Shown one piece after another: positions 23,342 to 34,659 of a stretch of DNA of 64,000 nucleotides (positions are counted from its first letter, which is position 1; each line of letters opens with the position of its first letter). Position numbers and translations under genes: made by a program. Location: contig CM059569.1 of NCBI GenBank assembly GCA_030386875.1, positions 49,515,842 through 49,579,841 on the forward strand. The letters are read 5' to 3'. This DNA is from Morinoia aosen (taxonomy: Eukaryota > Arthropoda > Malacostraca > Amphipoda > Talitridae). The notes under the pieces are model-generated. The model saw only the letters and a list, made by a program, of their open reading frames with translations, did not search any database and was not told where the DNA came from.

Positions 23342-24326
23342 CGAGGACATACGTTAATAAAAAGTCCCTAATATCGTATTTTGGGCAGAAAATGGTCAAT
23401 TTGGCGTTGCTATCATGAGTTGATGCAGCGGCGCCAGCGCCAGCCCTACAATGCATGCCAAGTCGACACGACCGTAGCCAGGCTATGGACTCGTCGCATT
23501 TACGTCCATATATGCTGGCAGCAATGAACTATAGCTTTGCTTTAATAGCTTGTTAAGGCAAGATTATTCTGCTTCAGCGTGCACGTGCTCTGAAGGGCAC
23601 AATTTGCACTTCATAATAACCTTGTAAATCTGAAAAGGATTGGAAGATTAGTGCCTGCCTACATCAGGTGCCCATGAATTGTGAGTAATTTAGGTAGGGA
23701 GCTGCCTGCTGCTGAATTTTCTTGTGCGAACGAAATTAGTATGCGGCGTCTCAACGTATCAAATCAGTATGCAGCGCATCCAACTCTGTGGAGCTCGAGA
23801 TCTTCGAAATTTTCTGTTTCGTTCTGAACGGAGGATTAATTCGTCTCGGTTTTTTCGAGGCTTGGGGAAAAACTGAAGTCTGCACCTCCTTGGTTGAGGA
23901 GAATATATTGCTAGAAATAAAATAATGTAGAGCGAGGAAGGAAATTACTGATAATCGATAAAGAAGAACGTATCTCCAGAGGTGAGGGCTCTAGCACATT
24001 TCACTCGATATTCGTGTCATCATCGGAGACTTATAAAAGAAAGTTAGGTCGCACAATTTCGCCTTATGTTGCTCTTGGGCCATAAATTTTGGGCCATAAT
24101 GGGAAATTTGGCCGAGGATGCTATCCAATAGACATTCAATGAAGCAAAGCGCAGTAAATTGGGGCTTCGAAAGATTGGCCTCCGGAAAATGAAGTCGTTG
24201 GCTTTGGAAACAACACACAGAGCGGCCTGCGGCGCTCATCGGTCAAGTTTTAAGTTACACCCTTCAAGTACCTCGGCAAGATCAGACCTGAGGAAAATCG
24301 AGCGATAATCGTACATGCCTCCCACC

Positions 24327-24597
24327 CATGGTAGAGGAAGCAAGGTAGGTTCAAATCAGTCTTTTTTTCGTTGACGGTGTGGTTTTGCTGACGTCACGGC
24401 AACGAACCAACAGCAGCACTCATATTGCACTTAGTAGCACTGCTACCCTCAAATCTGGCTCCACTATTGGCCTAGCGACATGGCGTTTTGGTGACGTCAT
24501 AAAGTGCGTTTGAAATAAAGCATTTCTATTGGATAGCTGATAAGAGAAGTTGTACTTTCTCCTATAGAAATGACCCTACCTTGTTTCCTCTACCGTA
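24327..24597. mobile_element. MITE family with paired TGACGTCA, copy 1 (271 bp)
   Basis: Inverted ends: CATGGTAGAGGAAGCAAGGT at left and, read inward from the right, TACGGTAGAGGAAACAAGGT. It aligns along its length with 28105-28373. TGACGTCA occurs at 24389-24396 and 24492-24499. The flanking 8 bases no longer match, so this copy is older or its edges are altered. Confidence 0.85.
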
Positions 24598-25026
24598 GTG
24601 CAGAACCTGAAGCGTAGCCAGATGGTGTCCAGGGGACTGATTTTCCAATATACGTTATTATTGCATTGAAGCTGGTAGCGTGAGTTATTATGTCGATTTG
24701 GCCGCGAGCACTTAGTAAAGTTGAAGCACTGAGTATCAGACACCTCTGCAGAGTGGACAAACCTTCAGCCAGAGCTCAAATATTTCTTTACATACTTAAA
24801 CCTGAAAAATTCGACCAAAAAACACAAATGGCAATGGCAAATTGACGGAAAAACTTTTGCAGCCCCCTGTGCTGGTACGACAATGTAAATTAAATTGTTT
24901 CGAAATCTGGTCCCAAGGAAAATACTCGTGAGCATTGTTTCTACCACGCATGTTCTCCTCAGCGCGACGGATGGTGGACGCGTGTGCGCTGGAGGATGCT
25001 TCAGAGCGAGGATGTCATTTCTGCTA

Positions 25027-25384
25027 TACATTGTGTCCCACAAAAACCCGAACCGTGTATTTATTTTCCTGGATCAGTAATGCCATCATAAGAATACCTT
25101 AAACATTTAATTTAAAAATTATGATAATATTGCTGATACAGGTATTTTTATGATGGTATTACTGATACGGGTATTCTTATGATGGTATTACTGATACGGG
25201 TATTCTTATGATGGTATTACTGATACGGGTATTCTTATGATGGTATTACTGATACGGGTATTCTTATGATGGTATTACTGATACGGGTATTCTTATGATG
25301 GTATTACTGATACGGGTATTCTTATGATGGTGTTACTGATACGGGTATAAATACTCGGTTCGGGTTTTCGTGGGACATATTGTA
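25027..25384. mobile_element. Tc1/mariner-type MITE with TA duplication
   Basis: TA dinucleotides flank inverted arms of about 70 bp (25029-25098 and 25315-25382). The arm ends pair well: CATTGTGTCCCACAAAAACC at left and CAATATGTCCCACGAAAACC read inward from the right, and pairing continues to GATCAGTAATG..CATCATAAGAATACC. TA target duplication and ends of this type fit the Tc1/mariner superfamily. There is no transposase. Confidence 0.82.
25140..25342. repeat. 29 bp array grown from the MITE's right arm
   Basis: Seven 29 bp units (GGGTATTCTTATGATGGTAT plus TACTGATAC). The last unit is part of the right inverted arm, and its complement is present once in the left arm (25074-25098). The array is therefore an amplification of one arm segment after insertion or in the master copy. 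Confidence 0.93.
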
Positions 25385-25560
25385 CTCCTGAAATTTTCGG
25401 AAGTTGAATCGGTCCACTTAAGTGTAAAGAAATCGTTCAAATTGCCCGAGAAAATTCAAAATTCAGTCACGTGACAGAGAAAGATGGATAATAAGTTTGT
25501 GAAATTTGTTGAAGCCGTGAAATGGAGTTAGAACTTGGAGACTCTCCTCCTGCGAATTAC

Positions 25561-25760
25561 GTGCCAGGAGAGGGCGCGTTGCTGACATAGTCGTAAGCTT
25601 GCAGTGGATTTGAGTTCTTCAGCTTGGCAAAAGTTTTTGTTCAAATTTGAGGCACTCAACCTCAACGCTCTTTCGGCAGCAACATTATTAGATTTCTGCG
25701 CAATAGCGCTAAGGAGCTTCGCGTACGAGGAATACACTTCTTTATCTGGCAAATTTGTTG
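25561..25760 (-). CDS. coding-like internal exon, unknown protein
   Basis: An acceptor (TTTCGTGGTCACAG) and donor (TGGCAC|GTAATT) enclose 200 nt. One frame is open throughout, with purine first in 61% and G first in 30% of codons, including KEVYSSYAKLLSAIAQKSNN. The predicted segment is helical and polar. The opposite strand also has a long open frame (25604-25924) with weaker bias, taken as its shadow. Confidence 0.4.
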
Positions 25761-26171
25761 CTGTGACCACGAAACATTTAAATTTTTGTTTGAAAGAATT
25801 GAGTCAACTGGAATTGGTGATCCTTATTTATAGTCGATGTCGAGTTCTGTATTTTTTCATACAAATTTATTTGCTTGAACATTTATTTTTGAATACAATT
25901 ACGTTGAGAATATTTCAAGGATAGATCTGTAGCACAGAAACACAATTCAGCAATGTTGTCTCTCTGGCCTTCGAATCATCCATTATCATTATAACCGAGT
26001 TGCATTCTTAAATGAAAATGTTATATGAAATTTCACGACGTGGGATTTAGAGAAATGAAGGCCTGGAGCCTTACATTAAACGGGTTGTAATTTCCAGCTG
26101 ACTCGGCAGGAGTTAAATGAAGCTAACCAATCCTACGTTGATTGATTAAGTTTCATAGCAAATTTACAAGG

Positions 26172-26191
26172 TGACGTCACGTTTGACGTCA
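26172..26191. promoter_or_regulatory. two adjacent TGACGTCA palindromes
   Basis: TGACGTCA at 26172-26179 and 26184-26191, 4 bp apart. The octamer is the canonical CREB/ATF site. The same octamer is paired in the MITEs at 24327 and 28105, so this pair could be a decayed element rather than a regulatory site. Confidence 0.25.
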
Positions 26192-26366
26192 GATGGCTCA
26201 TTTAAAATTTTTCAGCGATTTTTACGTTTTTCTGTCTGAGAATTTTTAAATTGAAAGAATATTAAAATCCCATACAAAAACACACTGAAAATTAGGGCAA
26301 ATCGTACCCTTTTCAATATTAATTGGTCAAAGAAAGTGAGTGGCACTAACTTTGCAAAAAGATGAC

Positions 26367-26368
<2 letters not shown>

Positions 26369-26401
<33 letters not shown>
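26369..26401. repeat. AT dinucleotide microsatellite
   Basis: About 16 uninterrupted AT units. A shorter one lies near 50226-50241. Confidence 0.97.
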
Positions 26402-26405
<4 letters not shown>

Positions 26406-26850
26406 TAAAAAAGCCAAATCTTTCCCAATGCTGCTGCATACAAGTGATGAACGTATCTGTGATACGTGGATTCCTTCCTCAATAATTTAAATATAATACG
26501 TAAATTAATGTTTTTATTAGGATTATTATGCTTTTTCTTAGAATAGGCATGTGACGAATTAATAACTAACATTCAAGAGCTATTAGAACGAGTGCCCTTG
26601 ATACAATCATTACACAATTTGAGTGGTGCATTTAGTTTCATTAATTTGAAAGGTGAATGTATGTAGTGTAGTTAATACATTCACATTCAGTGTAGTTGAT
26701 GTAGTTTCATTAATTGGAAAGATGGATCGAAGTATCGTAAGGACGAGCTGTAGGCTAATTCTGTAAACATGGTAAGTCAAACACGTCGAGTTTGATGAAG
26801 TTGTCGAGCAGTCACCGACGAGCTTTACTATCGCAGTAAAGATCTAAATC

Positions 26851-26930
26851 CTTGAGCTGCATAACTATGTTTAACTGTCTGTTTAAGTGTGTTTTAAGAT
26901 AGAAATGGAACCCATTTATTCATACCACAT
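26851..26930. repeat. dispersed repeat, copy A of an 80 bp pair
   Basis: Shares TTGAGCTGCAT, CTGTTTAA and GTTTTAAGATAGAAA blocks in the same order and spacing with 30467-30546, roughly 80% identical. Same orientation, no inverted ends seen. Confidence 0.7.
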
Positions 26931-28096
26931 ACCACATCATACCACAAATTTTTAACAGAGTAGCTTTAGGCCCAAATTCGGAGTCACAAAAACGGACCAG
27001 ATCTCAACCAAGAATGCAGGAAGACTCGTAAAATATTCATTGAGTTACTTCTAGTAGTCTAATACATTTCAACGGAAATGAGGTAATTTAGAAAGGTTTT
27101 ATTTCTTACGGCCTTTCTTTCATTTCGCCTTCTTCCTTATTTCAAAAGAAGGGAGGTGGAACAGTGCTAATAATAATTGTCTTCATTGGAAGATAGAACA
27201 TTGACGATGGAAGAATCAGTAATAAAACTGTGATGCATTCTTCACTACTTCTAAATTTTTTCCAATAGAACTTCTTCTAATACGGATACCAAACAAAAAC
27301 GTCAATCCCAATAATACAAACAATTAAAATTTCACCAAAGTCGTCAGAAATGATGGCATCATTTTTTGAGTTGGAGTGTAACTTGTTTGCAAAAACTGCT
27401 GTTACATGACCTGTTTCAGATGCGCATCCCTGTTCAGTGCTTCGTTATTTGTGTTCTTAGATCTTGGGAATGAATGTCAAAAAACTTAAATTTTTTTTAC
27501 ATATTAAAAAATTAAAAAAGTTTTCTCGCTTAAAAAGCGAGTTTTCAGTCGATGTGAAGCATTCAGGTATCCAGTTTACGGTGCGGAATGAGGTGAGCAA
27601 CAAATTATGCATCAATATATAGAGAAATTTATGTTCATTAGAGTAGTAAAGCCTACATATAGCAACACACTTATAAAACATATCCAGTCGTTTCAGACCA
27701 AAAATTCGAGAGTGACAAATAAAAACAAAAACACAATTTCATACGTAGTTCAACACACGATGGTTTTATTTTCATTGTGTTTCATGTGTTTTATTTAGAC
27801 CTGAAATTACACGAGGATAGTGTAATTGATAGTATAGATCTTTATTAACAATCATTAAGATGCTTGTATTGGATTTGATGCTCTATTCTCTACTCAAGTG
27901 AACGCAAATTCATGAAGAAATTGTAACAAATCTCCACTTAGAAATAACGCTGTCGCTTTTAATGGCGAGGGTGCACCAGTGTTTAAAATGTGGTGTTATA
28001 ATCTAACCTAAAAATACCCGTTGTGTGTTTATTTATCTTTTGGTGTCCGCTTAGGATGTCTGAGTTTGCGATATCATGGATACCGAATTCCTCAGT

Positions 28097-28381
28097 GTAT
28101 TGACCACGGTAGAGGAAACAAGGTAGGTTCAAACCAGTCTTTTTTCGCGAACGTTATGGTTTTTCTGACGTCATGGCAACGGACCAATAGCAGCGCTTAT
28201 TGCATCTGGTAGCACTGCTACCCACAAATCTGGCTTCACTATTGGCTTACAGACATGGGGTGCTGGTGACGTCATAAAGTTAAATTGAAATAAAGCCTTT
28301 CAATTGGCTAGCTGAATAAGAGGAGATGCATTTTCTCCCATAGAAGTGACCCTACCTTGTTTCTTATACCGTGGTATTGAC
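28097..28381. mobile_element. MITE family with paired TGACGTCA, copy 2 (269 bp, 8-bp duplication)
   Basis: Element 28105-28373 is flanked by a perfect GTATTGAC duplication (28097-28104, 28374-28381). Inverted ends CACGGTAGAGGAAACAAGGT and CACGGTATAAGAAACAAGGT. An 8-bp duplication fits hAT (or P) superfamily transposition. TGACGTCA octamers at 28166-28173 and 28267-28274 are conserved with copy 1. No transposase. Confidence 0.9.
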
Positions 28382-28542
28382 AGATGGCCTTACTTGCATT
28401 CATATGTTCAACATTTTGTCAGGATAGATTCGGTTAGGATATGATCGGTTAGGATAGGTAAGTAATGTTGACGGAATTTTTCACGGGTCCACTTAGCTTA
28501 ACGATGACATTGTCAGTGAATTTCCACGGGTCCTGCTACTAC

Positions 28543-28716
28543 CTAACAATACCCTTGGTTTATTTGCTTTGAGTTCGCTTGTTCCATTTCTCTGTCACGC
28601 TCATAAGGATAGTTATAATGACCGTATCTGGGATACAATTTCATCAGTGCACATGTAGAAGAATATTTTTTACCCCTGGTACTATTAGGATGGATATATT
28701 TGTTTGTCATCACCAT
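28543..28716 (-). CDS. candidate terminal exon, Tyr-rich end
   Basis: A good acceptor (GAAGAAATTTTTCAG) opens a 57-codon frame ending at TAG, including LYPRYGHYNYPYERDREMEQ. Purine first in 57% of codons but G first only about 17%. The frame also extends upstream to a possible ATG at 28800. Confidence 0.28.
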   Translation of the reverse strand: MVMTNKYIHPNSTRGKKYSSTCALMKLYPRYGHYNYPYERDREMEQANSKQINQGYC

Positions 28717-29029
28717 CTGAAAAATTTCTTCAAGAAAGGTATGGAATCCCGTCATTTTGGGGGGGCCGTGCACACTATATAGTATTCTCATAAAGCACAT
28801 CAAAATGTCAAACCTAATTTTTACCTATGGCATTAAAAATTACAATCATTTAAAATGCCACTCAACAGCGACTCTGCTACTGTAACATTGGCATAGCAAG
28901 ATTACAATAATTAAAAATGCTACACAACATCGACTTCAATTGAGTACGCAAAGAGTACTTTTTTGGAAATGGCATTTCGCTTCAGTTTGACATCGTTCAA
29001 AGTTCCTCTGCCATAGCATTAATTACTAC

Positions 29030-29370
29030 TTTTAAGCGGAGGCAATCCAACTTGCAGTGGAGGCGGAAAGCAGAAGTTGAACGCTTATCTTGGAGCTAAA
29101 GAGGCGTGTGGCGACTAAGGAAGCCGTCGTGAAGTGATCGAGCAACTTAAGTCGTTAGCGGCGCGCGCCTCAGACCAAGTCTGCTGGTCCGTCACGATGC
29201 TCATCTCAAGTCGCTCCGCAATGTCTTCTTTGTTTGGTGCGCTCCCCCCTTGCTTTGCAGTTCAGGCTCTCATTCGATCAACGGGCCAAATGCTGTGTGC
29301 TTCTTTGCGAGCAACGCGGTGGTTCTGTTGCTTGATTCGTAGTGCTCTTGCGGACTGTGGATTGATTTAG
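29030..29370. other. GC-rich island with several open frames
   Basis: CpG-rich stretch (GCGGCGCGCGCC near 29158). The plus frame 29134-29370 has G first in 27% of codons, but minus frames are open too. Could be an exon or promoter-proximal region; I cannot choose a strand. Confidence 0.3.
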
Positions 29371-30466
29371 CTTGATCCTGGCATTTAATGGTGTAATTTA
29401 CCTGTTCTGTTGCAAGATATGTTCTTCCGTCTAAATTTCACCTACTTTTCAGTCAGGTACTTATTGGTTAACTTCATCAGAGATATCCATGGATCAAAGT
29501 AAATAACTCGCAAAGTTCGTTTTAGTAGAAAACATACACGTATGCATACATATCCTATGCATGCGATTTAACTCTCAAAAAACAAGTTTTAAGTGGCATC
29601 GAATCCTGCTGTTTAGGAATCTAAATCAATTTTGCCGAAATGTGTTGTAAACTTCATAAAGTAATTAGGAGTGGCCTGCAAAAAGCAAGTTACGTCTTAG
29701 ACACGTCTTTTTTCCCCAAATACCTCGTTAGAACCGCAACTCAGGAGAACTGCGAAGTCTCGCGAAGAAATGGAGGTTGAACGCTCAATTCAAGTTACAA
29801 ATGAATGCGTGTACGCAGCGAGCGTCCAGCCACGGCTGTTACGGCGTGAATGAAGCAAGATAAACAACAAATCCATATTTTATTTCTTCAATCTTGGCTT
29901 TTAGTAAAAACGTCTAGATAGTTCAAGCACTATGTCAGTGGCCCAAGTTCTGGATTACACCATTTGAATTTTTAACACTTATTTGTGCTACGTATTCTTA
30001 AAACTGAATTTTGCTTTCTACATCACTGAAAACGTACAGTTTTGGAATTAGGAATGTTTTTTTTGGAGTCATACTTTTAGCTCCGTAGGTACTTCTTAAT
30101 ATCCTGCAACAATTTTTATCCCGGAAGATCTTTTTATTCAGGAAGATCTTTTTAATCCGAAAGCGATTTCTATAACTTACTTCAACATTGGTATAAAATT
30201 TCTCATTTACTAGCAGCTGAGCATCAATTCTACACCTTCTCTAGTTCTGATCGAATAGATGAAACACTTTTCATGAAATATGTTTTTCACTATTTATAAA
30301 AAACATTTTTAGATCAACCTATTTCGGTCCTCTTCTTGACGCTCTTTCCATCAACACTGCATTAAGCTCCATCCCATGCTCACTCAATTCCTGAAGTTTG
30401 AGATTGCTTTGAAAATTTTTAACAGATCCTGAGAACGGAAATGTTGAGTAACATCTCAGTGGAAAC

Positions 30467-30546
30467 CTTTGAGCTGCATCTCTATGTTTAAATGTCTGTT
30501 TAACTATGTTTTAAGATAGAAAATAAACCCGTTTATTTATACCACA
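30467..30546. repeat. dispersed repeat, copy B of an 80 bp pair
   Basis: Second copy of the 26851-26930 segment. It ends about 100 bp before the candidate exon at 30644. Confidence 0.7.
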
Positions 30547-30643
30547 AAGCTCAACACGAAACAATTCATCGCCGAATTGTAAAAAAACGTTCAAATGCCA
30601 AGAATTTTCTACATAATCGAACACTACAAATTTTTTCTATGAG

Positions 30644-30751
30644 AAAGATCTGAAGTCAAACGGTAGTACCTACCTTCAGAGCGCTGACGATCTTGCTTGC
30701 AGATTATATGATAGCGACCCGGAATTCTATAACGTCTACGGCACAGAATAA
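30644..30751 (+). CDS. coding-like terminal exon, unknown protein
   Basis: Frame AAA GAT onward with TYLQSADDLACRLYDSDPEF and ending VYGTE-stop (TAA 30749-30751). G first in 34% of codons, purine first 63%, pyrimidine third 69%: a clear RNY pattern. Acceptor: AATTTTTTCTATGAG (AG at 30642-30643). Phase 0 entry is compatible with the nested exon leaving at 22644, though that link is speculative. The stop codon lies inside the duplication made by the MITE at 30754. Confidence 0.45.
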   Translation, partial: KDLKSNGSTYLQSADDLACRLYDSDPEFYNVYGTE

Positions 30752-30963
30752 AGGGTGCCACGATAGCGTGAGGTCTACCGCCATATATCGCCTACCAGGT
30801 ACAGTTTGAGGTGTACAAATTAAGTGTTTATAGCTAAATTGAAAGTACGAAAATAAGTAATATCCATTAGCAACCTAACCTAACCTCACGCTATAATAAT
30901 AGCTAGAGGTAGATCCCATGCTATAGTGTGGTAGACCTGACGCTATAGCAGCACCGAATAAAG
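30746..30963. mobile_element. 202 bp MITE with 8-bp duplication, inserted at a stop codon
   Basis: Element 30754-30955 is flanked by perfect GAATAAAG repeats (30746-30753, 30956-30963). Ends pair as GGTGCCACGATAGCGTGAGG versus GGTGCTGCTATAGCGTCAGG. The 8-bp duplication suggests hAT-like transposition, but the terminal bases differ from the 24/28 kb family. It contains CCTAACCTAACC. Confidence 0.88.
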
Positions 30964-31074
30964 CCTGTAGCCACACAGAGCACCAGAAGAGAAAACCAAG
31001 AGCGGCCAATTTACGTAATTCGTGACAAGCAAGCCTATACGAGACAGGCCGGGGCGCCTGACCAGACTGCGGCG

Positions 31075-31208
31075 ATGGTGGGAGAGGCGCGTCGTGGCCG
31101 AGGTGGTGGCGCCTTAAAGATGTGCGCGATCTTCTTCTGCTGCCCTCCTCGCTTCAACTGCTTCACTCGAACCTCCCTGACTTTCAGACAAGTTACGTCG
31201 TCGCTCTG
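31075..31208 (+). CDS. weak initial-exon candidate in GC-rich island
   Basis: ATG in a good context (GCGGCGATGG) opens a frame to a GTAATG donor at 31209, starting MVGEARRGRGGG and including KMCAIFFCCPPRF. However, an excellent pyrimidine tract with acceptor (TGACTTTCAG at about 31187) lies inside it, which argues for a different exon start. Treat as a splice-signal-rich CpG island. Confidence 0.2.
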
Positions 31209-32521
31209 GTAATGCTGGTTGTGAAAGGATACCCCTCGACAGCCTCTGTTTTTTTTTTGTAATTCTTGCCAAAATTCTCATACTTGAGTGGTTTTCTAAT
31301 GAAATTCAAGGGTTTAGACTCAAAAAACACGCGGTGTAGACGTGTCAACGCCTATTTAACACCTTAAGTATTTTTTTTTGGATTTTTGCAACGATAAGGT
31401 AAGTAATGAGGCTATTTTCATGCGTATATAATTATTGTGCTCTTTAATATGAAAACCAATAGTTTTTGCAAGTGTGTTGTGAACGAAAGTTTTTGAAAAT
31501 TCAATGAATTTTGAGGCCCATTGACTTTTGATCGACCGAAGAAATTCAGGTTGAATAGAAAAATGCCGTTGGTAACCGTACCCCGCTCCCTTTTACACTA
31601 CTCCATACTATGTGTATTCGAGCTATGTGTTATGTCAGTAGGAATTAGGCATTCAAAATATGCATTGAATGTTAATAGGAATTGGGGGGGGGGGGGACGT
31701 GTGAACTGGTGGCTCAAAAAGGTCGATTTATTTACCGACTTGATAAACTAGTTTCATGAGTAAAAAAATTATCTAAAATACCAGTTTTGGAATATTTGAA
31801 AGTGATTGGCAGAATGAAATAAACTGAATCTGAAATGATAAGGTTGTTAGACTTATATTCAAACACACAACAGACAAATTTAAAATTTTTGATGAAGAGA
31901 ATGAGAAGCTTATTGGTAGAGGATCTTATTTCGAGACCCACACATTTCACTATCGGCTACACAGTAGCATAATTACTTACGATCAAATAAATTCGTTTTT
32001 GCATCTAGTAACTGTCTCAAATTCTGAATTTCACTGAATGATTTATCGGTGCGCGTATGCTTCTCAATTACGTCGATGGCCATGACGCTTTTAAGTTACC
32101 AAATAATGCGGCAGTTGGGAAAAGTGCTTCTGAACTAATCAGAATTTGATGTTAACATGCAGCCTAAGAGACCATGGCAGTTACACATGTCTTCCAGGAA
32201 AAGGAACGCGAGCCCAATTCTAGTTCAAAACGCTGATAAATAAAAAATAAAAGTAAAATAAACAATTTATTTTAAAGTGACGTGTACTTTATTTCTGTTA
32301 GCTTACAGACAGACTCAATCGAAAAGTGCATCCTCAATAAACCTGTTTTCAGTGCGAGTTATCGCAAATCATATCCAACGACAACTTATGAAAACTCAAC
32401 AGACATGAAAGGCTACATTTTTGTTAACACGCTGTCAAAAGGCTAATTTTAAGCGATAACAGAGTTAGAGGCCCGACAGCAATCAACTGCACTAACGTAC
32501 AATTTAAGAACTTTTCCCAAG

Positions 32522-32625
32522 AATGAAGTGGTCTTTTGCTGCGTTGATTGCAGTTTGAGAGCACTCCATGGTTCATTGGAGATGCACTTGGATCTCTCGG
32601 AGGGCCCTCGAGCTGTGCTGGTGCG
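32522..32625 (+). CDS. candidate internal exon
   Basis: An acceptor (AACTTTTCCCAAG) and strong donor (GTGCG|GTGAGA) flank a frame with G first in about 39% of codons, including SLRALHGSLEMHLDLSEGPR. Enters phase 0, leaves two bases. A long minus frame (32449-32820) overlaps with weaker bias. Confidence 0.32.
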
Positions 32626-32657
32626 GTGAGAGGTGAAACGGATCACGTGATTACGGG

Positions 32658-32843
32658 CCACTGAGTGGCAGCTCATCACTGCAGCGCGGCAGTCAGCAGT
32701 GTTGTGAGTCAGTGAGAAATGCTGCATGTTAGGAGCACTGCACGTCAGTCCCACTGAGTGGCAGTTCATCACTGCAGCGCGGCAGTCTGCAGCGCTGTGT
32801 GTCAGTGAGCAATGCTGCATGTCAGCAATGCTGCATGCCAGTC
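32658..32843. repeat. 93 bp tandem duplication
   Basis: Two units starting CCACTGAGTGGCAGCTCATC at 32658 and 32751, followed by a degenerate zone to about 32940 rich in CAGCAATGCTGCATG motifs that resemble the 20 bp array downstream. Confidence 0.85.
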
Positions 32844-33060
32844 AGTAATGCTACGTGCCAGAAGTACTGTGTGTCAGACGGCAGTGCTGCACATCAGCCG
32901 ACACTGTGCGCGTCAATCAGCAATGATGTATGCCAATCAATTGCATCGAAACAAACAGTGGAGTGAATAACTGAAATTTTCTCTGTATACACTCACGTGT
33001 GTGGCATTTTGTCTAATACTTTTACGTAAGAATTATTTCAATTACGAGTCCACAGTACGT

Positions 33061-33180
33061 CAGTCATCAGTGCTGCATATCAGTCATCAGTGCTGCATGC
33101 CAGTCATCAGTGCTGCATGCCAGTCATCAGTGCTGCATGTCAGTCATCAGTGCTGCATGCCAGTCATCAGTGCTGTACGT
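33061..33180. repeat. 20 bp minisatellite, six units
   Basis: Exactly six CAGTCATCAGTGCTGCATGC units with variation confined to the last five bases. GCATGC is a local palindrome. Confidence 0.96.
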
Positions 33181-34299
33181 CAGACACCAGCCAGAAGCCA
33201 CATCATATATGAAGCAAATGACCCCTCGCTGAGTGGTGCGCAGCCACACTCAGGGCTCACCACGCGACTCAATAACAACATTAGTTGCCGCCTTAATATG
33301 CAAATATGCTGGATAATAGAGACTAAGGTATTCGCTTTCGCACGTGTCGGTTGGTCGTTCACATACTGGAGCAGCCGAGCAAGAGTCCGCTGTTTTAAAT
33401 CAGTCTAATTTACGTATTCTTGATGTCACCAAGTCTTTAGGGGTCTTAACTTTAGAGTGCAACAGTGTTTTATGGGGACTCCAGAAGGTTTGATGCACGA
33501 TATCCACAGTCAGCTTTTACGGAATCCATAAAAAAGGAAGCAAAGAACTTTGAGTTTCCAGGATGCTTTATTCAAAGTTATAAATTCATTATTTATGACT
33601 GTAATAAGAGAGATGATATTCATGGACAATCTGTTATTCCCTAAAAATACATCGAAGGATGTAGATGGAAAGAGAATTTTATGTCACATTGCTGCAGTTT
33701 ACAACAGACTAAGGATGTTGATGTCTTTTCAGTGACAGGAAGCCTGAGAATGTGATGTTGATGTTAGTAATATAATGTTGTAACGTTATTTGTCACAAAG
33801 ATCTGTCTCATCTCTAGCGGAAAATTAATGTTGACGTACGCGTCTCATTGCTCGTGTTCTATGTCATGTGATGCAGGCAAGAGTGAAGGGCTGGAAATTA
33901 CGTCCGAGTCCTAACACTGAAAATATTCGAAATTTGTTCGTATGTCACGTATACGAGTACGTTGGGTTAGTGTGCGAATAAATCGTAAACACTTCCCTCG
34001 GGCCCACTTATTTACACGTGTTATGGTCACAAACGTTGTCTTCTAAGTGCTCTAATTTAAAATTACACAAATGTGATGTTAGAGTAGGCTAACGTTATAA
34101 CTGAGCCGTACACTGACATAAAGGAATACGGAGAAACACCATGTCATCAGCTCGTCTGTGCTCTCGTTTTGAGTACATCACGAAAGTACGTCTCTGTTTC
34201 ACTTTAAACCAAAATTTAAACAAATTGTTCGTTGAAAGTGAAGCAATAGCTGATGTTTTGGTTTCATTTTTCTGGGACTGAGCAGAAATGCAGTTTTAG

Positions 34300-34437
34300 A
34301 ATAAATGTTTGGTGAAGTCGGCAGTCCAAATTGGAGCGCACGACTTGCAGGGGTCCGCCGAGCGCCTCCGGAGGGCCGCCGTCTCCGCAGTCGCAAAGTC
34401 AGAAGAACGCCCACGACATCGCTCCAGCCAACAATAA
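34300..34437 (+). CDS. weak terminal-exon candidate in GC-rich island
   Basis: Acceptor GCAGTTTTAG opens a 45-codon frame ending at TAA with SAERLRRAAVSAVAKSEERP. G first in about 40% of codons, but the local GC content is very high so the bias is less telling. A minus frame (34199-34597) is also open. Confidence 0.25.
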   Translation, partial: NKCLVKSAVQIGAHDLQGSAERLRRAAVSAVAKSEERPRHRSSQQ

Positions 34438-34497
34438 CACAAAGTGAAGCTCCCAGCTGAAGAAATAGACCAATATTTCTGCCCTCTTGAATTTCAG

Positions 34498-34651
34498 GGG
34501 CGCTCGAATATTTGTAACCAGAATGGTGGGCTGCGGCGGACATCTGAGAATGTATGCTGCCTCTGGCTACAAGAAATATCCCGCCAAAGAATGCCACCCA
34601 AGAATAAATTTTACGTCCTATATGCGAGAGTATGCATGCTCTAACGAGTAA
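34498..34651 (+). CDS. candidate terminal exon
   Basis: A strong acceptor (GCCCTCTTGAATTTCAG) opens a 50-codon frame ending at TAA. G first in 30%. Contains an ATG at 34523 and YAASGYKKYPAKECHPRINF. Could alternatively be a 42-aa small ORF from that ATG. Confidence 0.28.
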
Positions 34652-34659
34652 ATTGAGTC

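Noticed and set aside
25604-25924. 106-codon plus-strand ORF
   Set aside because: Overlaps the minus-strand exon candidate 25561-25760, whose codon bias is stronger and which has splice signals at both ends.
30871-30886. CCTAACCTAACC, insect telomere-like motif
   Set aside because: Only about two and a half units inside a MITE; not a telomeric tract.
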